Assembly (NCBI RefSeq): GCF_900184265.1
Contig: NZ_FXXA01000002.1
Location: forward strand, 636,733-700,732
Source of the DNA: Eggerthella timonensis
GTDB taxonomy: Bacteria > Actinomycetota > Coriobacteriia > Coriobacteriales > Eggerthellaceae
Direction of reading: 5' to 3'
Length of the DNA: 64,000 bases
Within the stretch, counting starts at the first letter, position 1. Every line of letters begins with the position of its first letter. The notes beneath the pieces were generated by a model, which ran no database searches, was not told where the DNA came from, and was given only the letters and a program-made list of their open reading frames with translations. The position numbers and the translations under genes are program-made. This document shows, in pieces, positions 26,101 through 35,731 of this stretch.

Positions 26101-29100
26101 AGACTACGTTGCGCAGTGGAGTGAGCGAGATGTTCCGCTCGTCTACGCGATTGCCGAAACCGGCGGTGGCAACGTTACGGATAAGGCTGGCGACCAGAAG
26201 GGGCGTGTGACGGATGTCGTTCGTTCTGCAACCGGAACGCCCGTTGGATCGACGGCTGTGCCCCTGAGCGGATATGAATTCGAAAAGTGGACCGTGCGAG
26301 ACGAGACGGTAAGCGACCGGCCGACGCTGACATCCGAGGACGTCGATCGCTATGCCAAAGCTTCGGGTGCTTATACGGCCACGGAATTCGTAGCGTGGTT
26401 CAAAGAGTCCTCCGATGTCACGCTGACCTACGTTGCAGGCGAAGGCGGCTCGGTGAGCCGTCCGAACGAGACGCTTGCACCGGCCACGGGAGCCGCGACC
26501 GGTTCCACGGCGGAGCCTCAGCCTGGCTATCGCTTCGTGAAGTGGACCGCGACTGCCGCCGACGGCACGACGGTTGACGCGTCCGAGGATGCGACGCTCA
26601 CGGCGAGTGCGGTGGACGCGATCGCCAAAAAGAGCGGTGCTTACGAAAACACGACGTTCACGGCGCATTTCGAGCAGGAATCCGTGATCATCTCCTATGA
26701 GGCGACCGAGGGCGGAAGCGTCAGCCCCGAGCGCAATGGGATCAGCGCAGTGGACGGCGGCGTGATAGGTTCGGCGGCCAAGGCTGATGAACACTATTAC
26801 TTCGCCGGTTGGAGCGTGCAGGGTTCGGACAAGATCATCTCGACGGACAACACCATCAGCAAGGCGGTTGTCGAGAAGTATGCGAAGAACACCGAAGGCG
26901 CGTTCACGGAAACGACGTTCGTCGCTCATTTCGCCGCAAAGCGGAAGCTGACGGTCGTAGCGAAGTCGGATAGCTTGGTCTACAACGGCAAGACCCAGGT
27001 GCAGAGCGATACGGTATACATTTTCGATGGCGGCGAGCGTCCGAGGGTGTCCTTCTCGGGAGACGAAGCTTCCGCTGAAGGTATCGACGTGGGCGAGTAT
27101 CCGGTGAAGTTCCATGATACGAGCAACTTCCAGATCATCGATGACAAACGAGTCGATGTGACGTATCAGTACGACGTCACTTTCGTCGAGGGCATGTTGG
27201 AGATCACGCCGCGTCCGATCAATGCAACAGGTGACGGTTGGGACGAGCCGCAGGAGTACACGGGATTCGCCTACAGCAAGGATACCTACAAAGTAGAGGG
27301 CTTCAATTATTGGGGCGTTGAAAGAGGGCTCGTGCACGGCCATCTGGCTAGCGCGGACTACTCGATCAGCGGCACCGAGCCGGGCGAATACAAGGGCTCG
27401 TTCGACACGATTCGCATCGTTGACGCCAGCGGCAAGGACGTGACGTCCAACTATGATATCAACAAGACGGTCGGCAACCTTGAGATCGTTGCCTCTACGC
27501 AGCCTTTGGTGATTACGGCGAACTCGCAGTCGTGGAAGTACGATGGCTCCGAGCATTCCGATAACGGCTATACCGTCTCGTACGGCGGCACTGCCGTCAC
27601 TCCGGATTCCGATGGCACGTACACGCTGCCCACGGGCGACAAGGTGAGCGCCACGGTGTCGGGCACCGTGACGAACGTCGCTGACAGCGGCGTGGGCAAC
27701 AATGCAATCACCGGCTACGAGGTGCAGAACGTTGATCGCTATACGAACGTGGCCACCGTAAACGGCACTCTGTCCATCACGCCGCGCACGGTGGAGCTGA
27801 CGAGCGCCACGGCTTCCAAGCCGTACGACGGCACGGCGTTGACTGCATCGGGCATTACCGAATCGGGAGACGGCTGGATCGCGGGAGAGGGTGCCGAGTA
27901 CAACGTGACCGGCTCCCAGACCGCCGTCGCTTCGTCCGACAACACGTTCGAGTACACGCTGAAGGACGGCACGACGGTCGGCAACTACACTATTACTCAG
28001 CATCTTGGCACGCTCACTGTTGAGGGCCTTGCGGACGATGCCAAGTTCGAGATCACGGTTGAGGCAAACTCCTTGACGGACACGTACGACGGAACCGCGA
28101 AATCTGCTTCGGGCTTGAAGCAGACGCAGTTCACGTTTGGAGACGCAACGTTCACGGTGACGGGACTCGATGCGAGCTTCACGGAAACGAATGCCGGCAC
28201 GTACGGCGTGAACGTTACGGGAACGCCGGTGGTGACTGACGAAAAGGGCAACGTCGTTACCGATCAGTTCATTGTCAAGACGACGGCAGGTTCGCTCGTC
28301 ATCAAGACGCGCGACCTGACGCTCGCGTCTGCCACGCTCTCCAAGGTGTACGACGGCACGCCGCTCGTGAACGGCAACACGCCGCTTGCAGAGCAGGGCT
28401 GGGTCGACGGCGAGGGTGCCACGTACGAGTTCAAGAACTCGGTGACGCTGCCGAATGAGACAAAGCCGAACGACTTCACCATCAGCCCGAACGAGGGCAC
28501 GAGCCTCGACAACTACAACGTGACGACGAAGCCGGGCCAGCTGACCATCGAGAACCGCCCCGAGGATATCAAGTACGCGGTCGACGTGACGGCCAGCTCC
28601 GGCACGTTCACCTACGACGGCACCGCGAAGCAGGTCTCGGGCTTCGAAGGCGAGACCGACCGGGGCATTCCCGTGCAGGCCGACGGGCGCACCTACTACG
28701 TGAAGGGCCTCGAGTCCAAGGCCGAGGGCACCAACGTTGCCGATTCGACGGGCACCGTCCCCGTGCAGGGCATCGCGCAGGTGCTTGACGAGAGCAACAA
28801 CGACGTGAGCAGCCAATTCAAGGTGACGGTCCACAACGGGTCGCTCGCCATCGGCAAGCGTACGGTGACGCTTGCGTCCGACACGCTCTCAAAAGAATAT
28901 GACGGTATGCCGCTGACGAACGGCGAAACGCCGCTCGCTACGGAAGACGGCTGGGTTGACGGCCAAGGCGCTACTTACCAGTTCACCGGTTCGGTGACGC
29001 TGCCGAACACCATGGCGCCCAACGCGTTCACCGTGATGCCGAAACCTGGCACGATCCTCGACAACTACCAGGTGGACAAGACCGAGGGGACGCTGCGCGT

Positions 29101-32100
29101 TACGAATCGTGACGCGCAGTACGAGGTGACGCTCACGGCGAACTCCCTGAGCGAAACCTACGACGGCACGACGAAGTCGGTCTCCGGCTTCGTAGGCGAA
29201 GAGAACGGCGCGGTTGCCGTGCAGGCGGGCGACCAGACGTACTACGTTTCCGGTCTGACCGCTTCCGCTTCCGGCACGAACGCAGACACCTACCAGACGG
29301 TTATCGAGGGTACCGCCGTGGTGGCGGACGCTGCAGGCAACGTCGTAACTGATCAGTTCAACGTGAACACCATCGGCGGCTCGCTCGTCATCGACAAGCG
29401 TCCCGTAACGCTGCAAAGCGCGTCCGACGAGAAGCCCTACGACGGCACGCCGCTCGAGAATCACGCCGTAGATGTGACTGCCGGCAGCTGGGCCAATGAC
29501 GAAGGAGCTACCTATCGCTTCACCGGCTCGGTCACGCTGCCCGGCGAGACGGCTCCCAACGCGTTCGAGATCGTCCCGAACGCTGGCACGAACCTCGATA
29601 ACTACAACCTGCGCAAGATCGAGGGTCAGCTGACCATCCTGAATCGCGATGCGAAGTACGATGTGACGATGACGGCCAACTCCGGCACGTTCACCTACGA
29701 CGGCACCGAGAAGAAGGTTTCCGGCTTCGAGAACGAGACCGACCAAGGCATTCCCGTGGTGGCTGACGGCCGCACGTACTACGTGAAGGGCCTGACCTCC
29801 TCGGCGTCCGGCACGAACGCGGACACTTACCAGACGACCATCGCAGGCACCGCCGTGGTGGTGGACGCTGCGGGCAACGTCGTCACCGGCCAATTCAACG
29901 TGAAGACGGTCGACGGCTCGCTCGTCATCGACAAGCGTGTGGTTGATCTGATCAGCGCGTCCGACGAGAAGCCCTACGACGGCACGCCGCTGACGAACGA
30001 CACGGTGGACGTGATGGGCGACGGCTGGGCACCGGGTCAGGGAGCGTCGTACAACGTGACCGGCTCGCAGACGGTGGTCGGTTTCTCCGACAACACGTTC
30101 ACCTACGTTCTCACGGGCGGAGCGAGCGAGGAGAACTACACTATTACGCCGATGTTCGGATCGCTGCGCGTGTACAATGCTGACGCCAAGTTCGAAGTGA
30201 CCGTTGCGGCCAACTCCGACACGGTTACCTACGATGGCGAGCAGCATGCTGTCTCCGGTCTCGTGGGCGAAACCGATAAGGGCGTTCTCGTTCAGGCGAA
30301 CGGGCTGGACTTCTACGTCTCGGGGCTGTCGGCCAACGCCGAGGGCATCGACGCCAACACGTACGCGGCTAACGTGATCGGCACGCCGGTGGTGAAGGAT
30401 GCCGCGGACAACGACGTGACCGATCAGTTCGACGTGAAGACGGTCGGTGGCTCGCTCACCATCGAAAAGCGCACCGTGACGATGACCAGCGCGACGGCCG
30501 AGAAGTACTACGACGGCACGCCGCTTAAGGACAGCACGGTCACGGTTCCGGAAGGAAGCTGGGCCGACGGCGAAGGGGCCACCTACCAGGTGACGGGCTC
30601 TCAGACCAAGATCGGCTCCAGCCCCAACACGTTCACCTATACGTTGACCGGTGCGACCAAGGCTGAGAACTACAATATCAACCCGGTCGAGGGCGCGCTG
30701 ACGGTGAAGAGCCGCGATGCGAGGTTCGATCTCACGCTCGAAGCGAATTCCCTTGCCGCCACGTACGACGGCACCGAGAAGAGTGTCAGCGGCTTGAAGC
30801 AGACCGAGTTCACGATCGACGGTGCCACGTTCACCGTGTCGGGAGTCACCGCTGAAGCGAAGGGCACCGATGCACGCGTGTATCAGGTTGTTCCGCACGG
30901 CGACGTGAAGATCGTCGACTCCGAGGGCAACGACGTGACCGACCAGTTCAACGTGACCTTCAAGGAGGGCTCGCTGACCATCGAGAAGCGCCCGTTGACG
31001 CTGACGTCCGCCACCCTGTCCAAGCGGTACGACGGCACGCCGCTGACGAACGGCGATACCCCGCTCTATCTTGAACAGGGCTGGGCCGAAGGCGAAGGCG
31101 CAACATACGAATTCACCGAATCGGTGACGCTGCCCGGTGCCACGGCTTCCAACGAGTTCAACATTCATGCCAATGCGGGTACGAAACTTGAGAACTACGC
31201 GACAACGAAGAGCGTGGGCCAGCTGACCATCGAGGATCGCAATGAAGATGCGAAGTACGCCATCGATCTCGAGGCCAATTCGGGCGCGTTCCTGTACGAC
31301 GGCCAGCAGAAGTCTGTTGACGGCTTCGTGCAGACCGAGTTCGCGTTCGGCGGCGTCACCTATACGGTGACGGGGCTCGCTGCGAGTGCGACCCGCACCG
31401 ACGCTGGCACGACAACGGTCGGCATCTCCGGTACGCCGGTGGTGAAGGATGCTGCGGGCAACGACGTGACCAGCCAGTTTAAGATCACCCTCGTACCCGG
31501 CACGCTGAAGGTGGACAAGCGCTCCGTTGTCCTCGAGAGCGCGACCGACTCGAAGCCCTACGATGGCACGGAGCTCGTGAACGACAACGTCGCCGTTGCG
31601 GGCGACGGCTGGGCTGACGGCGAAGGTGCTGCGTACAACGTAACGGGATCTCAAACCCTCGTTGGCTTCTCCAGCAATACCTTTACGTATGCCTTGACGG
31701 GAGGTACCAAGGCCGAGAACTACAGCATCGATACGCGCGAGGGCACGCTCACGGTGACGAACCGCGATGCCAAGTACGAAGCGACGGTGGAGGCAGACTC
31801 CGCGACGTTCCAGTACGACGGCGAGAAGAAGACTGTGTCCGGATTTAAGAACGAAACCGTCGATGGCATTCACGTGCAGGTGGGTGCGCTCACCTACTAC
31901 GTTGCGGGTTTGACCGCCTCGGCCGAGCTGACCGATGCCGGCACGGTCCAGGTTAAGGCGACGGGCAATCCGACGGTGCGCGATGCCGCCGGCAATGATG
32001 TGACGAGCGAGTTCAACATCAAGTCCGTTGCGGGCTCGCTGTCCGTCGAGAAGCGCCAGGTGAATCTGACGAGCGCTACTGACACGAAGGAATACGACGG

Positions 32101-34894
32101 CGAGGCGCTGGTGGCGCACGATGTCATCGTTTCGGGCGACGGCTGGGCTGACGGCGAGGGCGCGAGCTACTCGTACACCGGCTCGCAGACGCTCGTCGGC
32201 TCGTCGCCGAACCACTTCGAGGCCACGCTCAATGCGAACACCAAAGCCGAGAACTACACGATGAAGCTCATCGAAGGCACGCTGACGGTGACCAACCGCA
32301 ACGCTACATTCAACGTGACGGTGAAGGCTGCCTCCGATACGGCTCTCTACGACGGTAGCGAGCACGATGTTTCCGGCTTCGAAAACGAGACGGCGCAAGG
32401 CATTCCCGTCCTGGCTGGTGGCAACACGTACTACGTCACCGGATTGAGCGCCAATGCCGCCGGCACCGATGCCGGCACCTACGTGGCTCGCGTCGCCGGC
32501 ACGCCGGTGGTGCTCGATGCCGCAGGCAACGACGTGTCCGATCAATTCTCCGTCACTCCTGAGACCGGCAAGCTTGTCGTGAGCAAGCGCTCCGTGGTTC
32601 TGCAGAGCGGTTCGGGCACCAAGGCATATGACGGCACGGAGCTCGTGAACCACAACATCGCCGTATCGGGCGATGGCTGGGCGACGGGCGAGGGCGCCGA
32701 TTACTCGTTCACAGGCACGCAGACGCTCGTGGGCACCTCGGACAACATGTTCGACTATGCGCTCAACGGGGGCGCGAAGGCCGAGAACTACCAGATCGAC
32801 AAGCGGTACGGCTCGCTTACGGTGACGAACCGCGGTGCTCAGTACGCGGTTACCGTGACGGCGAACTCCGCGACGGTCACCTACGACGGTAGCGAGCAGA
32901 GCGTGGCCGGCTTGCAGAATCAGACGGACCAGGGCGTGGCCGTGCAGGCTGATGGTCGCACGTACTACGTCAGCGGCCTTGCAGCCGACGTTGCAGGCAC
33001 CAATGCCGGTACGTATACGGCAACGGTGAGCGGCACGCCGGTGGTGCGCGACGCCGACGGCAACGATGTGAGCGATCAGTTTGCGGTCACCACGCAGCCC
33101 GGCTCGCTCGTCATCGAGCAGCGCCCGTTGACGCTGGAGTCCGCCAACCTGTCCAAGAAGTACGACGGCAGGCCTCTGACGAACGGCTCCGAGCCGCTCG
33201 CCGTGGAGGATGGATGGGCGACGGGCGAAGGCGCGGCCTACGTATTCACCGGCTCGGCGACGCTGCCTGGCGAGACCGCTCCGAACGCTTTCGTCATCAA
33301 GGTGAACGACGGCACGAACCTCGACAACTATGTGGTAAGCAAGGTCGAAGGTCAGCTGTCCGTCGAGAACCGCGATGCGCGCTACGATGCGACGGTGACG
33401 GCCCAGTCCGGCACGTTCACCTACGACGGCACCGCGCATGCGGTTGACGGCTTCGTCGATCAGACAGCTCAAGGTATTCCGGTGCAGGCCGACGGCCAGA
33501 CCTATTACGTTTCCGGTCTGACCTCGAAGGCTTCGGGCGCCAACGTGGCCGATTCCATGGCGACCATCCCGGTTGAGGGCGTCGCCGTGGTGAAGGACGC
33601 CGACGGCAACGATGTGAGCGACCAGTTCAACATCAAGGTTCAGGCGGGCAGCTTCACCATTGATCCTGCCGAGCTTGTCATCGCGGCGAACGATACTGGC
33701 AAGCGGTACGGTGATGGCGATCCGGCGCTGACGGCGTCCGTGTCCGGCCTCGTCGCCGGCGATACCTTCAACGGTTCGTACGTCCTCACCCGTACGGCAG
33801 GCGAGAACGCGGGCACGTACGACATCACGGTGAGCGATGTGCAGCTGGGTGCGTTGAGCAACTACACTGCCACCACACTGGCGGGCCGCTTCATCATCGC
33901 TCCGGCGGGCGAAGTGACGCTCGTCGTGAACGATAGCAGCAAAACGTACGACGGCACGCCGCTCGAGCCTTCCGGGTTCAATCCCATCGGCTTGGCTCCG
34001 GGCGACACTGTTGAGGTGACCTATGGCGGCTCGCAAACCGATGCGGGCACGAGCGAGGGAACCATCACGGACTACGTCATCCGCAATGCGGCCGACGAAG
34101 ACGTGACGGCCAACTATCCGACCATCAACATCGAGCCCGGAACGCTGCGCGTCGATCCTATGCAGGTGGTCATTACGGTCGACGATGCGTCGAAGACCGC
34201 TGGTTCGGCCGACCCGGTGTTCAGCGGCTCGGTCCAGGGCCTCGTGAACCCGGACGACCTGGGAGCTATCACGTATGTCCGTACGGGTGCAGGCACGGAC
34301 GAGGCCGTTGGCGTGTACGCCGATGCGATCACGGTCGACTACGCCGCTAACCCGAACTACGCGGTGAAGGTTGTACCGGGCACGTTCACCATCACGGCGG
34401 GTGGAACTGTGGGACCCGTCACGCCGACCCCCGCGACGCCGGGTACGACGCCGCCTGCAACGCCGACGCCGCTGCCTACGCCGGGCACCCCGCCGGCTGA
34501 CAACCCGCTGACGCCTATCGTCACGCCTATCGTGGACGCGCTGGCGAATGCGGCGGAGACGGTCATCGGCGACAACGCGACGCCGCTCGCTCAGAACCAG
34601 CCGCGCGAAACCGAGATCGAGGACGACGGCACGCCGCTGGCTGCTGGCTCGCATGCATGGTGCTGGGTGCATTGGTACATCATCCTCGGCATCATCGTGT
34701 CGGTCATCTACGCTGCATGCGTGGCGTTGCGTCGCGGGTTGTTCTCTCACAAGTTGAAGAAGTACGAAGACGATCTGACCGGGGGCGGCGACCCCGCTCC
34801 CGGCGATCCGTCGGCCAACGACAACGTGACGGTGCCGCTGATGCCGAAGGGCGCTCCGGCGGGCGCGACGCTGGCCGCCGGTTTGGGCGAATAG
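23129..34894 (+). CDS. Giant repetitive cell-surface protein (MBG repeats)
   Basis: About 3,921 residues. A signal peptide (ALAVFMSFVLAFSLVSLTSL, cleavage near ASA-AEG) is followed by an Ala/Pro/Glu-rich stalk to about residue 115. Next come Ig-like regions, a Big_2 domain (STKGVVWSSSNANIASVDSK), a Listeria-Bacteroides repeat (GYTFTGWNTSSDGTGTTYQP), MucBP-like and InlB-like segments, then a long MBG region with YDGT motifs. After a Pro/Thr linker, the C-terminus has one Trp-rich helix (WCWVHWYIILGIIVSVIYAA) and a cytoplasmic tail. No LPxTG motif is seen, so it is probably membrane-anchored. The frame is open from 22904, but that start would precede or abut the promoter; ATGs at 23048 and 23099 remain possible. 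Likely an adhesin or matrix-binding protein. Confidence 0.88.
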   Translation: MGMLEKFCDVKNTFEGKALAVFMSFVLAFSLVSLTSLASAAEGEASSDAPAAATADDASDAPADPVETPAADPVEQAAPETAPAAPEATEPAQSEPEAPATTEPQAPVEEVKTVEPGVASVSLDFTHAYVKYLGQTIALPTESMNAPLNKELVFSSYADTGYEIDHVKTVVNGTETELEADEETGEYTVPADQVTSNLVIEVEAKAVEQGDASADAVAKPLDNAPKNEAEKPADEQAAPAITLTETVDGAIVTLEATEGVLPEGATMKVVPLTGEDVKGIAEQKATEEGRELVNYVAFDVTLYDAEGNEIQPNGPVSIAVGSSSLNANDTALYHADENIADVEKVAEGTEASLEHFSPVLAIESRAATSALSDSSIEGSGTQSDPYLIPVGETLTMTGAVSPSGSCNWSWSSGKDNDWTWPGDYATPHGFDYPVTNVASITGDKPSDALFCATYMYIDAAFADQITYYYFKVVEAGSTEPATAFTALEGSKTIAVGSTTKLTIATEPAKASTKGVVWSSSNANIASVDSKGVVTGVKQGKAVITAALPNTDVTASTTIEVTAAQPTVEVAYFYALTPGGDPMDLHSKSWLYVGKGSINTTGLVDSQGKKFVSGQGQFALDTTDRVITYPEEASIKEAVAQKYGVSVEEVNIEYQPYKITYPKGWKDSDKVSHDSNKPCWHVDMTISFTAKEKASAVYHLWDAGETGYAPVENYTLNINETTAPKSNAYPEVKTDSSGVNYRFDGWYTNEGCTGEKVTFPYTLTGAADFYARYVAVSRYTVNYDGNGAESGTVPFDRSTYEHGNAVEVKSDKVPQRAGYTFTGWNTSSDGTGTTYQPGETFSMPESDTTLYAQWAASASSYAVEYYYQEQGSYPEQASLLESRQELTDSEVAVTAQDRTPARDGYVLDETAQSVYEGTVAGDGSLVLKVYFKQQFVVSFLPGDQGTFAAVEHDALEWGASTPAAPEPTGEPGYIFSGWSPEYKQGSEVAASVDYVAQWSERDVPLVYAIAETGGGNVTDKAGDQKGRVTDVVRSATGTPVGSTAVPLSGYEFEKWTVRDETVSDRPTLTSEDVDRYAKASGAYTATEFVAWFKESSDVTLTYVAGEGGSVSRPNETLAPATGAATGSTAEPQPGYRFVKWTATAADGTTVDASEDATLTASAVDAIAKKSGAYENTTFTAHFEQESVIISYEATEGGSVSPERNGISAVDGGVIGSAAKADEHYYFAGWSVQGSDKIISTDNTISKAVVEKYAKNTEGAFTETTFVAHFAAKRKLTVVAKSDSLVYNGKTQVQSDTVYIFDGGERPRVSFSGDEASAEGIDVGEYPVKFHDTSNFQIIDDKRVDVTYQYDVTFVEGMLEITPRPINATGDGWDEPQEYTGFAYSKDTYKVEGFNYWGVERGLVHGHLASADYSISGTEPGEYKGSFDTIRIVDASGKDVTSNYDINKTVGNLEIVASTQPLVITANSQSWKYDGSEHSDNGYTVSYGGTAVTPDSDGTYTLPTGDKVSATVSGTVTNVADSGVGNNAITGYEVQNVDRYTNVATVNGTLSITPRTVELTSATASKPYDGTALTASGITESGDGWIAGEGAEYNVTGSQTAVASSDNTFEYTLKDGTTVGNYTITQHLGTLTVEGLADDAKFEITVEANSLTDTYDGTAKSASGLKQTQFTFGDATFTVTGLDASFTETNAGTYGVNVTGTPVVTDEKGNVVTDQFIVKTTAGSLVIKTRDLTLASATLSKVYDGTPLVNGNTPLAEQGWVDGEGATYEFKNSVTLPNETKPNDFTISPNEGTSLDNYNVTTKPGQLTIENRPEDIKYAVDVTASSGTFTYDGTAKQVSGFEGETDRGIPVQADGRTYYVKGLESKAEGTNVADSTGTVPVQGIAQVLDESNNDVSSQFKVTVHNGSLAIGKRTVTLASDTLSKEYDGMPLTNGETPLATEDGWVDGQGATYQFTGSVTLPNTMAPNAFTVMPKPGTILDNYQVDKTEGTLRVTNRDAQYEVTLTANSLSETYDGTTKSVSGFVGEENGAVAVQAGDQTYYVSGLTASASGTNADTYQTVIEGTAVVADAAGNVVTDQFNVNTIGGSLVIDKRPVTLQSASDEKPYDGTPLENHAVDVTAGSWANDEGATYRFTGSVTLPGETAPNAFEIVPNAGTNLDNYNLRKIEGQLTILNRDAKYDVTMTANSGTFTYDGTEKKVSGFENETDQGIPVVADGRTYYVKGLTSSASGTNADTYQTTIAGTAVVVDAAGNVVTGQFNVKTVDGSLVIDKRVVDLISASDEKPYDGTPLTNDTVDVMGDGWAPGQGASYNVTGSQTVVGFSDNTFTYVLTGGASEENYTITPMFGSLRVYNADAKFEVTVAANSDTVTYDGEQHAVSGLVGETDKGVLVQANGLDFYVSGLSANAEGIDANTYAANVIGTPVVKDAADNDVTDQFDVKTVGGSLTIEKRTVTMTSATAEKYYDGTPLKDSTVTVPEGSWADGEGATYQVTGSQTKIGSSPNTFTYTLTGATKAENYNINPVEGALTVKSRDARFDLTLEANSLAATYDGTEKSVSGLKQTEFTIDGATFTVSGVTAEAKGTDARVYQVVPHGDVKIVDSEGNDVTDQFNVTFKEGSLTIEKRPLTLTSATLSKRYDGTPLTNGDTPLYLEQGWAEGEGATYEFTESVTLPGATASNEFNIHANAGTKLENYATTKSVGQLTIEDRNEDAKYAIDLEANSGAFLYDGQQKSVDGFVQTEFAFGGVTYTVTGLAASATRTDAGTTTVGISGTPVVKDAAGNDVTSQFKITLVPGTLKVDKRSVVLESATDSKPYDGTELVNDNVAVAGDGWADGEGAAYNVTGSQTLVGFSSNTFTYALTGGTKAENYSIDTREGTLTVTNRDAKYEATVEADSATFQYDGEKKTVSGFKNETVDGIHVQVGALTYYVAGLTASAELTDAGTVQVKATGNPTVRDAAGNDVTSEFNIKSVAGSLSVEKRQVNLTSATDTKEYDGEALVAHDVIVSGDGWADGEGASYSYTGSQTLVGSSPNHFEATLNANTKAENYTMKLIEGTLTVTNRNATFNVTVKAASDTALYDGSEHDVSGFENETAQGIPVLAGGNTYYVTGLSANAAGTDAGTYVARVAGTPVVLDAAGNDVSDQFSVTPETGKLVVSKRSVVLQSGSGTKAYDGTELVNHNIAVSGDGWATGEGADYSFTGTQTLVGTSDNMFDYALNGGAKAENYQIDKRYGSLTVTNRGAQYAVTVTANSATVTYDGSEQSVAGLQNQTDQGVAVQADGRTYYVSGLAADVAGTNAGTYTATVSGTPVVRDADGNDVSDQFAVTTQPGSLVIEQRPLTLESANLSKKYDGRPLTNGSEPLAVEDGWATGEGAAYVFTGSATLPGETAPNAFVIKVNDGTNLDNYVVSKVEGQLSVENRDARYDATVTAQSGTFTYDGTAHAVDGFVDQTAQGIPVQADGQTYYVSGLTSKASGANVADSMATIPVEGVAVVKDADGNDVSDQFNIKVQAGSFTIDPAELVIAANDTGKRYGDGDPALTASVSGLVAGDTFNGSYVLTRTAGENAGTYDITVSDVQLGALSNYTATTLAGRFIIAPAGEVTLVVNDSSKTYDGTPLEPSGFNPIGLAPGDTVEVTYGGSQTDAGTSEGTITDYVIRNAADEDVTANYPTINIEPGTLRVDPMQVVITVDDASKTAGSADPVFSGSVQGLVNPDDLGAITYVRTGAGTDEAVGVYADAITVDYAANPNYAVKVVPGTFTITAGGTVGPVTPTPATPGTTPPATPTPLPTPGTPPADNPLTPIVTPIVDALANAAETVIGDNATPLAQNQPRETEIEDDGTPLAAGSHAWCWVHWYIILGIIVSVIYAACVALRRGLFSHKLKKYEDDLTGGGDPAPGDPSANDNVTVPLMPKGAPAGATLAAGLGE
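27780..33665 (+). repeat. Eleven alternating A-B coding repeats (period about 535 bp) in the giant surface protein
   Basis: Type A modules carry (K)PYDGTPL or similar followed by GWxxGxGAxY and a TGSQT/TGSVTLP strand. They recur with YDG codons near 27823, 28347, 28899, 29440, 29977, 30508, 31027, 31557, 32092, 32628 and 33160. Type B modules carry FxYDGxxKxVSGF, TYYVSGL, GTPVVxDAxGNDV and end in GSLxIxKR. They recur near 28083, 28612, 29158, 29695, 30228, 30764, 31294, 31813, 32346, 32880 and 33420. Further diverged MBG-like units continue to about 34400. Confidence 0.9.
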
Positions 34895-34904
34895 GGGTTC
34901 CATC

Positions 34905-35459
34905 ATGAAGAAAAGCAACGTGATCGTATTCGTCCTGCTGGCCTTGGCTTCGGCGTTCTTCCTGTGGCTCTGGTATTTTCTGGGGCTCAATCAGGTGGAC
35001 GAGCCGCTCGACCTGGTGCTGTCCATCGCGTGGTGGGTGGTCATCGTGGTCGCAATCGCCATCATCGTGAAGATGGAGCGCACGCGCCGACAGCGCGTTC
35101 GCACCGTGTACGTGGGCGATCAAGCTACGTTCAACAGCGAGCGGGGCTTGGCTGCCATCGAAGGCTCCCAACCGATGCCCGAGGTGATCGCCAGGATTTT
35201 GCAGGACTTGAAGTACGATTTCTCGCGCGAGGATTTTCCCGACAAGGACCGTTTTGCGGTGAAGTACTTCGTGCGGACGAAGAAGTTCGATACTGAGAAG
35301 CGCGATGGTGAGGCGGTCGAAGGATCGGATCAAGCGAAGCAGATCGAGCAGAAGACGTGGAAGGGCGAGGTGTTCATCGTCGAAACGAAGGAGGAGCGCC
35401 CCTTCGACACGCCCGAAGAGCTGGCTGTCATCTTGGCGTCGCTCGAGCAAGCTGCCTAA
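34905..35459 (+). CDS. Two-helix membrane protein paired with the giant surface protein
   Basis: A 184-residue protein with two helices (VIVFVLLALASAFFLWLWYF; LVLSIAWWVVIVVAIAIIVK) followed by a charged cytoplasmic domain of about 120 residues. It starts 11 bases after the stop of the giant surface protein, behind AGGGG, and a terminator follows. The pairing implies a two-gene operon, perhaps a factor that helps insert or stabilise the surface protein. I do not recognise a family, so the functional link is inference from position. Confidence 0.75.
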   Translation: MKKSNVIVFVLLALASAFFLWLWYFLGLNQVDEPLDLVLSIAWWVVIVVAIAIIVKMERTRRQRVRTVYVGDQATFNSERGLAAIEGSQPMPEVIARILQDLKYDFSREDFPDKDRFAVKYFVRTKKFDTEKRDGEAVEGSDQAKQIEQKTWKGEVFIVETKEERPFDTPEELAVILASLEQAA

Positions 35460-35463
35460 AACG

Positions 35464-35491
35464 AACGGCCCCGGCATCCCGGGGCCGTTTT
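35464..35491 (+). terminator. Terminator of the surface-protein operon
   Basis: CGGCCCCGG and CCGGGGCCG pair perfectly around CATC, flanked by AA and TTTT so the stem can extend. It begins 5 bases past the stop of the 184-residue gene. Confidence 0.9.
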
Positions 35492-35521
35492 GCATCATGC
35501 GTTCGCGAACGCACGGCGGCT

Positions 35522-35700
35522 TGCCATCCTGAGCGAAGGCCATAGGCCGAAGCCGAAGGATCCCGCGCGGTCTTGAGGCCGGAAGGTTTCCGGCTGGCGC
35601 CGTACGCGATCTCTCGGCTCCACTGCTGCGTCGCTTCACGGCTCCGCCGCTGCGCCGCTTCACGGCTACGCCGCTACGCCGCTACGCCGTTCCGCCGAGG
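35522..35700. repeat. Dispersed CCTGAGCG repeat copy followed by low-complexity tandem sequence
   Basis: Bases 35522-35572 (CATCCTGAGCGAAGGCCATA and onward to GAAGGATCCCGCGCGG) resemble 42120-42168 and, inverted, about 43650-43720. Bases 35630-35695 are short degenerate repeats of GCTTCACGGCT and CTACGCCG. Nothing here supports a gene; together with copy 4 of parS this fills the 35460-35798 gap. Confidence 0.55.
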
Positions 35701-35715
35701 ACGGCGAATCCTGAG

Positions 35716-35731
35716 TGTTTCACGTGAAACA
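35716..35731. other. parS site, copy 4
   Basis: Exact TGTTTCACGTGAAACA. Ten bases later comes ATGTACTGCGATA, the same spacing and sequence seen after copy 2. A degenerate 14/16 copy, TGTTTCACAGGAAACA, follows at 35764-35779. Confidence 0.85.

Noticed and set aside
27780..33665. A CRISPR array, suggested by regular spacing of repeats
   Set aside because: Repeat units are about 535 bp, in frame and translated into MBG-type domains. There are no short repeats with unique spacers and no cas genes.
28889..34990. A minus-strand open frame of about 2,000 codons opposite the giant surface protein, and another of about 940 codons at 26003-28834
   Set aside because: They exist because the high-GC codon usage and repeats of the plus-strand gene leave few stops on the other strand. 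They have Arg/Val/His-rich composition, no ribosome-binding site and no recognisable domain.
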